Position numbers and translations under genes: made by a program
In this document: positions 58,771 through 64,000 of the stretch, piece after piece
How the letters are laid out: each line of letters starts with the position of its first letter
Position numbering within the stretch: the first letter of the stretch is position 1
Assembly: GCA_029552945.1 (NCBI GenBank)
Contig: JAKPDD010000032.1
Coordinates: 62,001-126,000, forward strand
DNA: 64,000 nucleotides
Source: Spirochaetota bacterium
Lineage (GTDB): Bacteria > Spirochaetota > GWB1-36-13 > JAKPDD01
Direction of reading: 5' to 3'
The notes under the pieces: generated by a model
What the model saw: only the letters and a program-made list of their open reading frames with translations
Database searches by the model: none
What the model was told of the DNA's origin: nothing

Positions 58771-60288
58771 CTAATTGATTGGAAACTTTATACTAAGAGA
58801 ACAAGAGTTATCACCCTTAATAACTTTATAATCATCTCTTAATTGTTTTAACATAAGTTGAAACATTTTAGAAGAGATCATATCATTTAAAAACTTATCA
58901 ATTATGATATCACAGGAGCCACTATATTCAAATATTATTATAATTTCATTAATCTCTTTTTTCATATAAAAAGAAAGATAATTTTCTGTATTAATATCAA
59001 TATTATTTTTAAGAAACAATAATATCTCCCCTATTATTATCCCTATTTTAATAGCTTTTTCTATATCAACCTCAAAATCATCAATTTTAATATCTAATTT
59101 TAGGGCAATATTAAGATTCATAACCTTTTTTACAAATAATTCAAAAAGAGGAAGTGCCTTAACAGTTTCAAATCCTTCATTATCATACAATATCTTGTGA
59201 AACTCCCCAAAATACTCTATTCTGTTATAAAGCATTTCAATATCCTTAGATGAATCTGAAGAGATAGGGTTTATCATCTGTAAAAAAGTCATACTCTTTA
59301 TTATTTGAAGGTTATTTTTTATCCTATGATGAAGTTCTTTTATAAGAATATCTTTTTCTTTAACAAGATTCTGCAATATAGCAGTCTGTCTTTTTACCTT
59401 TTTGTTAAGTATAAACCCAATAATAAAAGAAATAATTAATAGAGAAAACAAAGATATAATTACGTAAAATACATATTTAATCAGTGTGGAATTAAAAAAT
59501 ATATGTTTATCAGGGACTATGTATTTTGCCAATATGCTATTATGAAAATAATTTGTTTTTTTAATTTCTCGCAATTTATCATCTATAAGCTCTATAATAT
59601 GTTTATCAAACTCTTTTCTAAAACCAAACTTAAGTTCAACAGGTCTTATAAATATAGATAAAGGTTCAATATTTTGGTATAAAGCTCTATTCATAAAACC
59701 AAAAAAGCGGCCAACTATACCTATATCAACTATCTTTTTTTCAAGAGAAGATAAAACCTCAGCATAATCTCTAAAATAAACATAAACAGGCTCAATATTA
59801 AGTAGTTTTTTTGTTAATAAATCAAATTCTTTAAAATATATATCTTCTTTTACAACACCAATAGTATATTTTCTAGATTTAGTATAATTCTTATCAAATA
59901 GTTCTTTTTTATCCTTATGAACAAACAGTTCCCCCCAATTTATAATAACTGATTCATTTGAGAAGTCTATAAACTTTTCCCTTTCCTTAGAATAGGCTAT
60001 AGCAGTAATAATATCAATCTCACCTTTTTTACATAGTTCAAGAAGATTAACAAACTCATCAACATAGAATTCAATTTTTAAATTTAAATTATTATCATTT
60101 ACAAATTCCTTTATTATATCTACATATATACCTTTTGGTTGACCGTTCTCAGTATAAACAAGTGGTTTATTCTCATATATTCCAATAACTAAACTCTCCC
60201 TATTAGACCTTGAATACAAATAGGGTGAGTTTAATATTATAAAAAAAACAATTAACAGAATAAATAAAAAATTATATAAATATCTCAC
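58771..60288 (-). CDS. Sensor histidine kinase with solute-binding sensor and decayed ATPase domain
   Basis: The 505-residue protein has a signal/anchor at 1-27, a periplasmic SBP_bac_3-type sensor (about 32-265; GIYENKPLVYTENGQPKGIY), a membrane helix near 275-300 and a HisKA_2 helix with the phosphoacceptor in ELHHRIKNNLQIIKS. In the following domain the N box, usually GLILNELVTNALKHA, is KIGIIIGEILLFLKNNI and the G1 Asp region is FEYSGSCDI, so ATP binding is doubtful. It may sense without kinase activity or pair with another kinase. The gap 58567-58770 holds nothing recognisable. Confidence 0.8.
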   Translation of the reverse strand: MRYLYNFLFILLIVFFIILNSPYLYSRSNRESLVIGIYENKPLVYTENGQPKGIYVDIIKEFVNDNNLNLKIEFYVDEFVNLLELCKKGEIDIITAIAYSKEREKFIDFSNESVIINWGELFVHKDKKELFDKNYTKSRKYTIGVVKEDIYFKEFDLLTKKLLNIEPVYVYFRDYAEVLSSLEKKIVDIGIVGRFFGFMNRALYQNIEPLSIFIRPVELKFGFRKEFDKHIIELIDDKLREIKKTNYFHNSILAKYIVPDKHIFFNSTLIKYVFYVIISLFSLLIISFIIGFILNKKVKRQTAILQNLVKEKDILIKELHHRIKNNLQIIKSMTFLQMINPISSDSSKDIEMLYNRIEYFGEFHKILYDNEGFETVKALPLFELFVKKVMNLNIALKLDIKIDDFEVDIEKAIKIGIIIGEILLFLKNNIDINTENYLSFYMKKEINEIIIIFEYSGSCDIIIDKFLNDMISSKMFQLMLKQLRDDYKVIKGDNSCSLSIKFPIN

Positions 60289-60310
60289 CCTTAAACCACT
60301 TTTACTTTAT

Positions 60311-60751
60311 TTATATAACAGCCTGTACTATTATAGCCACTCCTATATAGAATCCAGCCTGAAGCCAACCAGCTGCTTGATTTTTATCCTCTTCTATCTC
60401 TTTATCAAGTTTAAAAGGAGTTATAAGATCAAGAAAAAACTTTCCTATAGTAAGACATATAAGCCCAAATATGCTATAAAGGAAAGATATTACAAGATCT
60501 ATCTCTAAATGTATATCACCTCTATCCTGTTTTATTGAACCCCATATTATTATTGCAAGAGCAATTAAAAAGCCAAACTCAGCAATACCAGCTGATATAT
60601 TATCTTTATCTCCTATCTCCCTATTAGAATCATATCTTGTTATTAAATTCCATATAAGTCTACCCAACAACATTACAATAAGACCTAAGAGAAAGTATAT
60701 AGCCCCCTCTCCCATTCTTGTCAGCATAATATTTAAGTTTTGACCCCACAT
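60311..60751 (-). CDS. DUF350-family membrane protein
   Basis: A 146-residue protein of four helices in two repeats. Each repeat contains the DUF350 pattern: REIGDKDNISAGIAEFGF...ALAIIIWG and KEIEEDKNQAAGWLQAGFYIGVAIIV. DUF350 proteins are inner-membrane proteins of unknown role, often near glutathionylspermidine-synthase-like ATP-grasp genes, which are absent here. It is 22 bases upstream of the sensor kinase gene, so probably one operon. Confidence 0.85.
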   Translation of the reverse strand: MWGQNLNIMLTRMGEGAIYFLLGLIVMLLGRLIWNLITRYDSNREIGDKDNISAGIAEFGFLIALAIIIWGSIKQDRGDIHLEIDLVISFLYSIFGLICLTIGKFFLDLITPFKLDKEIEEDKNQAAGWLQAGFYIGVAIIVQAVI

Positions 60752-60971
60752 AAAAAACCTCCTATTTTATAATTTATTTCTTAACTTACTAAAAAAGATA
60801 AACATTATAAAAATATTTTAAATATAACTTAATTAAATAATAACATCTAATAAACAAAAATCAATAATTATTTTTATGGATTTAAGAAATAATTAACATA
60901 AGCTTAACAAAAATTAAAAATAATCTAATTTAATTTTAATCCAATAAAAATAAGATATAAAGGAGTAAAAA

Positions 60972-61211
60972 ATGTTTAATAAACCTATAGAAATAGAATA
61001 TGATGAAATACTCCAAAGATATAAAATAAAAAATACAAGATTAACTTTAGAGTTTGTATCTAACTTGATTGAAAACGGCTGGAGTATAAAAGATATTATA
61101 AAAAACTACCCCCAACTAGATGAAGAAAAAATAATAGGCGTTCTTAAATACAAAAATAAAAATAGAAAAAAAGGTATAAAAGAGGTCATAGATGAGATTA
61201 TTGGCCGATGA
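60972..61211 (+). CDS. DUF433 antitoxin-like protein
   Basis: AAAGGAG precedes the ATG. The 79-residue protein has the DUF433 helix-turn-helix pattern: YKIKNTRLTLEFVSNLIENG, WSIKDIIKNYPQLDEEKI and VLKYK (family: i.gTRi.v..iv..l..G.s..eI...yP.L....i..al.y). DUF433 proteins are the antitoxin half of pairs with PIN-like DUF5615 proteins, and the next gene is exactly that, overlapping by 20 bases. Confidence 0.8.
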   Translation: MFNKPIEIEYDEILQRYKIKNTRLTLEFVSNLIENGWSIKDIIKNYPQLDEEKIIGVLKYKNKNRKKGIKEVIDEIIGR

Positions 61212-61530
61212 AAACATACCTTTAGAAATTGTAGAGAGTATTAAAGAAAATGGCATTAAAATAGCTAGAGTCGATGAAATAAAAAATGGACTTGATAATG
61301 AAAATATTATAAAAATATGTTTAAATTATGAGTGTATTTTAATTACATTTAATAAACAGATCGCAGAAAATGCTTTAAAAAACAAAATAAAAGGGATAGT
61401 ACTGCTTGATTTTAAACCTTATTCTCTGGATTTTATAGAAAAGAGAATAAAAAAAATATTCAAAATTGATCTTGAGAAAAAAATGATAATAATAAAAGAA
61501 GATAGAATTATAAAATATGATATACTATAA
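61192..61530 (+). CDS. DUF5615 PIN-like toxin-like protein
   Basis: The 112-residue protein begins MRLLADENIPLEIVESIKENG and has IIKICLNYECILITFNKQIAE, matching the DUF5615 group of PIN-like nucleases (LlDenip..v...L...G.dv...; d..il..A...g.vliT.D.df). The acidic active-site series is partly altered: FNKQ stands where TxDxDF is usual, so activity is open. It overlaps the antitoxin-like gene upstream and the convergent PHP gene by six bases. Confidence 0.77.
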   Translation: MRLLADENIPLEIVESIKENGIKIARVDEIKNGLDNENIIKICLNYECILITFNKQIAENALKNKIKGIVLLDFKPYSLDFIEKRIKKIFKIDLEKKMIIIKEDRIIKYDIL

Positions 61531-62193
61531 TATTTTGATACTCTCTATTTTCCCCATTACTTTTTTATAATAGAAATCAAACTCTTTATCATCAAGGCCT
61601 GAACCTAAAAATATAGACTTATATTCTTCAAAAGATGAATAAATATCTGAATATGTGTGGCTATCTGACCCAACTATTAAAGGAGCTGAATACTTTTGAG
61701 CAAGTCTTGCAACATGTCCATTTGTAAGAGAGTGACCTTTTCTTTTTGTAAGTTCTAAAAAAACATTATTTTTAGACGCAAGTTTAACATCCTCATCACT
61801 TATAAACCCTGGATGAGCTAATATATCAACACACGAGTCTATTGCTGCCCTATTTGTACCTTTTTCCACAGGTTCAATTATTGTCTCCCCATGAACTATT
61901 ACATATTCAGCACCTTTTTCTCTAATTTTATAAACTAACTTCTCAATAAGTGATGGTTTAACATGCGTTATCTCAACACCAATAAAAACATTTATATCAT
62001 CATATGAGTTTAAAAACTCCTTTGCTCCCAATAGCTTATTAAGGATCTCATCATAATTTGTAAAGTCAACATGGTCTGATATACCAACAACAGAGTAACC
62101 TTTAAATCTTGCTGACTGAACAAGTTCATTTGGTATAAGTTCACCATCACTAAAAAATGTATGATTATGCAAATCTATTATACGTCTTTCCAT
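61525..62193 (-). CDS. PHP-domain phosphoesterase
   Basis: The 222-residue protein has the metal-binding motifs of PHP phosphatases: IIDLHNHTFFSDGEL, GISDHVDFTNY, VFIGVEITHV, VHGETI, DILAHPGF and VGSDSHTYSD. It resembles histidinol-phosphatase/YcdX-type enzymes. It starts inside the last codons of the transglycosylase gene (16-base overlap), which suggests coupled expression rather than a histidine-pathway role. Confidence 0.85.
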   Translation of the reverse strand: MERRIIDLHNHTFFSDGELIPNELVQSARFKGYSVVGISDHVDFTNYDEILNKLLGAKEFLNSYDDINVFIGVEITHVKPSLIEKLVYKIREKGAEYVIVHGETIIEPVEKGTNRAAIDSCVDILAHPGFISDEDVKLASKNNVFLELTKRKGHSLTNGHVARLAQKYSAPLIVGSDSHTYSDIYSSFEEYKSIFLGSGLDDKEFDFYYKKVMGKIESIKIL

Positions 62194-62759
62194 TTTTCAA
62201 CTCTCTTTAATATATCATTAACATACCTATAATTTCTTCTTCCATTAAAATACATACTTACCGAAAGATTATATATATGTAAAGCTTTTTCCCAATTCTG
62301 TCCCATAAAGTCATACATTGCTTTAAGGTGCATTACCCCAAGATTTATATTCACTTTTTGATCATAGAGATAAAATGAATTATTTCTTAAAATCTTATAA
62401 AGATCTTTATCAACTCTCTCCGTGATATAATATGCTGTAACAGGCATAAGCTGCATAAGCCCTGTTGCACCTAGATAAGATTTAGCAAACTTATATCCTG
62501 AAGATTCAGAAATTATTACTGAAGTAACTATAAGTGGGTCAATATTTTCTTTCTTCGATATCTTTAAAACAGTACTTGCTATACTATAAGAGTTCAAAAC
62601 TTTGTATACTATAATATCATTTTTATCTAGTAAATATCCATTTAAAAACATAGGTGAAATAAAAAATAGGATAAGAACTCTTATTTTTTTGATATTTAAA
62701 ATATTTACTATAATACTTAAAAGTGATTTAAAATAAAAAGAAAAATTCTTTCTTAACAT
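62178..62759 (-). CDS. Lytic murein transglycosylase (SLT domain)
   Basis: The 193-residue protein has an N-terminal hydrophobic segment (about 28-45) as signal or anchor and an SLT domain: the catalytic Glu in VTSVIISESSGYKFAKS, GATGLMQLMPVTAYYI and the helix INLGVMHLKAMYD with EKALHIYNLS. These enzymes cleave peptidoglycan glycan strands to anhydro ends, and in spirochaetes also make room for flagella. It is likely cotranscribed with the downstream PHP gene. Confidence 0.87.
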   Translation of the reverse strand: MLRKNFSFYFKSLLSIIVNILNIKKIRVLILFFISPMFLNGYLLDKNDIIVYKVLNSYSIASTVLKISKKENIDPLIVTSVIISESSGYKFAKSYLGATGLMQLMPVTAYYITERVDKDLYKILRNNSFYLYDQKVNINLGVMHLKAMYDFMGQNWEKALHIYNLSVSMYFNGRRNYRYVNDILKRVEKWKDV

Positions 62760-62830
62760 AAAAGTACCCTAAAAAATTATAATAATAAGTATTAAAAGTA
62801 AAAAATATATAGCAAATAAAATACCAAATT

Positions 62831-64000
62831 TTACTTTATTGCATTCTCAAAACCATTTTCATAAATATTTTTTAATTCATCTAAATTGAAAAACTCTCTA
62901 TTCTCATTATTTTCATTAACCAGGCATATTTCTATTTTTTTATCCTCTGATATATTGCCAATAATTTCAAAATCAACCCCATTTTTTATTGCAAGTCTTT
63001 TTATCTTTTCCACTTTATTAGCTTTAGCACCAACAATAAAACAGCTTTGAGTTTCACCAAAAAGTGTAGCTATATTTCCCTTCAGTCTTAACTTACCACC
63101 TACATTCCCTCTTATACAACCTTTTATAAAACTTATCCCTACCCCACCAAGGTTTACACTATCAACTGATGTTACAAAACCTTTATTTATAATCTCTAAA
63201 ACTAATTCTTGAACTTTTTTCTCATAATCAAGATCAATATCAGGACATTTATTCCCCAGTTTATTAAAAAAAAGTTTAGCAAACTCACTCCCGTCTATTC
63301 TCTCTGTTTTTTTACCTAAAAGAATTATTATTGTATCTTTTTTAAAGTCTGGTTTTACAACCTTTGAAACATCTTTTATCAGTCCAACCATACCTATAAC
63401 AGGTGTAGGATAAATTGAACCTAATTCCCCTTCATTATAAAGCGAAGCATTTCCTCCAGTAACAGGAGTATTTAGTACTGTACATGCTTTTTTCATCCCC
63501 TCAATAGTATAATAAAGCTGGTAATAGACATCAAGGTCTTCTGGATTACCAAAATTAAGACAGTTTGTTATTGCTACAGGCTCTGCCCCAACAGAAATAA
63601 CATCTCTTGCAGCCTCCGCTACTGCTATCATAGCACCTTTTTCAGGGTCAAGGTAACAATATCTTGGATTAGCTGTAGTAGTGAGTGCAATACCTTTTTC
63701 GCCTTTACAAAAAATTTTATTTATAAAATTTTTAAACTTACTGCCACTAAAAACCCTTATAACACCTACTCCTTCACCTGGCTTAACCACAGTAGAATCA
63801 CCTATCATATGGTCATACTGTTGATATATCCATTTCTTAGAGGCAATATTAGGAGAAGAAAGCATTTTAATTAAAGCATCCTTAATACTGATTGAATAAA
63901 AATTATCCGGAAGAGGTTCCAGTTTAGAAAAATATGAAGGTTTAGGTAAAACCTCTCTTTTATATAATGGGACCTTTTCAACTATTGAATCTAATGGGAG
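62831..64000 (-). CDS. purL: Phosphoribosylformylglycinamidine synthase II PurL, C-terminal part
   Basis: The frame is open to the window edge; 390 codons are visible and the N-terminus is missing. The first in-window ATG at 63865 is internal: upstream codons give YKREVLPKPSYFSKLEPLP and KDALIKMLSSPNIASKKW, standard PurL sequence. Then come TTANPRYCYLDPEKGAMIAV, AVTNCLNFGNPEDLDVYYQL-like residues, TPVTGGNASLYNEGE and VGMVGLIKDVS. PurL makes FGAM from FGAR in purine synthesis. The end at NIYENGFENAIK is natural. Confidence 0.95.
   Translation of the reverse strand, partial: LPLDSIVEKVPLYKREVLPKPSYFSKLEPLPDNFYSISIKDALIKMLSSPNIASKKWIYQQYDHMIGDSTVVKPGEGVGVIRVFSGSKFKNFINKIFCKGEKGIALTTTANPRYCYLDPEKGAMIAVAEAARDVISVGAEPVAITNCLNFGNPEDLDVYYQLYYTIEGMKKACTVLNTPVTGGNASLYNEGELGSIYPTPVIGMVGLIKDVSKVVKPDFKKDTIIILLGKKTERIDGSEFAKLFFNKLGNKCPDIDLDYEKKVQELVLEIINKGFVTSVDSVNLGGVGISFIKGCIRGNVGGKLRLKGNIATLFGETQSCFIVGAKANKVEKIKRLAIKNGVDFEIIGNISEDKKIEICLVNENNENREFFNLDELKNIYENGFENAIK

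Overview
This window is a stretch of bacterial chromosome of very low G+C, with A/T-rich codons and A/T-rich intergenic DNA. It most probably comes from a spirochaete. The best evidence is a pair of flagellin core genes whose products open with the MIINHNMS N-terminus and keep the SQIRGLN and FNGxNxLTGRF motifs of periplasmic-flagellum FlaB proteins. Many loosely conserved lipoproteins and small outer-membrane barrels fit this. I cannot name a genus. No rRNA, CRISPR array, insertion sequence, prophage or origin is visible. Two tRNA genes are present: Arg-CCT on the minus strand and Leu-CAG on the plus strand.

Layout. 0-5.5 kb: the end of a shikimate kinase-like gene, a FecR-domain protein, a 908-residue Ig-like lipoprotein, and a B12-binding radical SAM gene with no ordinary start codon. 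5.5-15.4 kb: mutS, two tRNAs, a MetX-like acyltransferase, several envelope proteins, a cyclophilin-like lipoprotein, a thioesterase, a VKOR-DsbA fusion and truB. 15.4-20.7 kb: a minus-strand lipid operon rpmF-plsX-fabH-fabD-fabG-fabF, closed by a terminator and lacking acpP. 20.8-25 kb: a chemoreceptor and a broken GAF-GAF-SpoIIE phosphatase gene. 25-36 kb: an envelope island with a coiled-coil barrel protein, an esterase lipoprotein, an NHL-propeller lipoprotein and an 1800-residue repeat lipoprotein. 36-46 kb: rsmE, nadE, an RND-type exporter, a histidine kinase, an MFS transporter and groL. 46-50 kb: one intact and one frameshifted barrel gene, a ThiS-ThiF-like protein and a metallophosphoesterase. 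50-55 kb: a histidine kinase, two flaB genes with an elaborate leader, and a radical SAM gene preceded by a 57-residue NrdD-tail-like protein not previously obvious because of its size. 55-64 kb: a UbiA prenyltransferase, a flavoprotein, leucyl aminopeptidase, a sensor kinase with a decayed ATPase domain, a DUF350 protein, a DUF433/DUF5615 pair, a PHP phosphoesterase, a lytic transglycosylase and the 3' part of purL.

Convergent genes are packed tightly, often 0-20 bases apart, so terminators appear mainly after envelope, flagellin, chaperone and lipid operons. Three loci look damaged: the radical SAM gene lacks a start codon, the GAF-SpoIIE gene carries two homopolymer frameshifts and an in-frame stop, and the barrel gene has two frameshifts, one of them in a homopolymer. 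Either this lineage is losing genes or the assembly has single-base indels; reads would decide. The most interesting non-coding element is the flaB leader. It holds three tandem micro-ORFs, the last overlapping the flaB start codon, in an unusually GGA-rich RNA, preceded by a perfect 11-bp inverted repeat that contains a sigma-28-like box.
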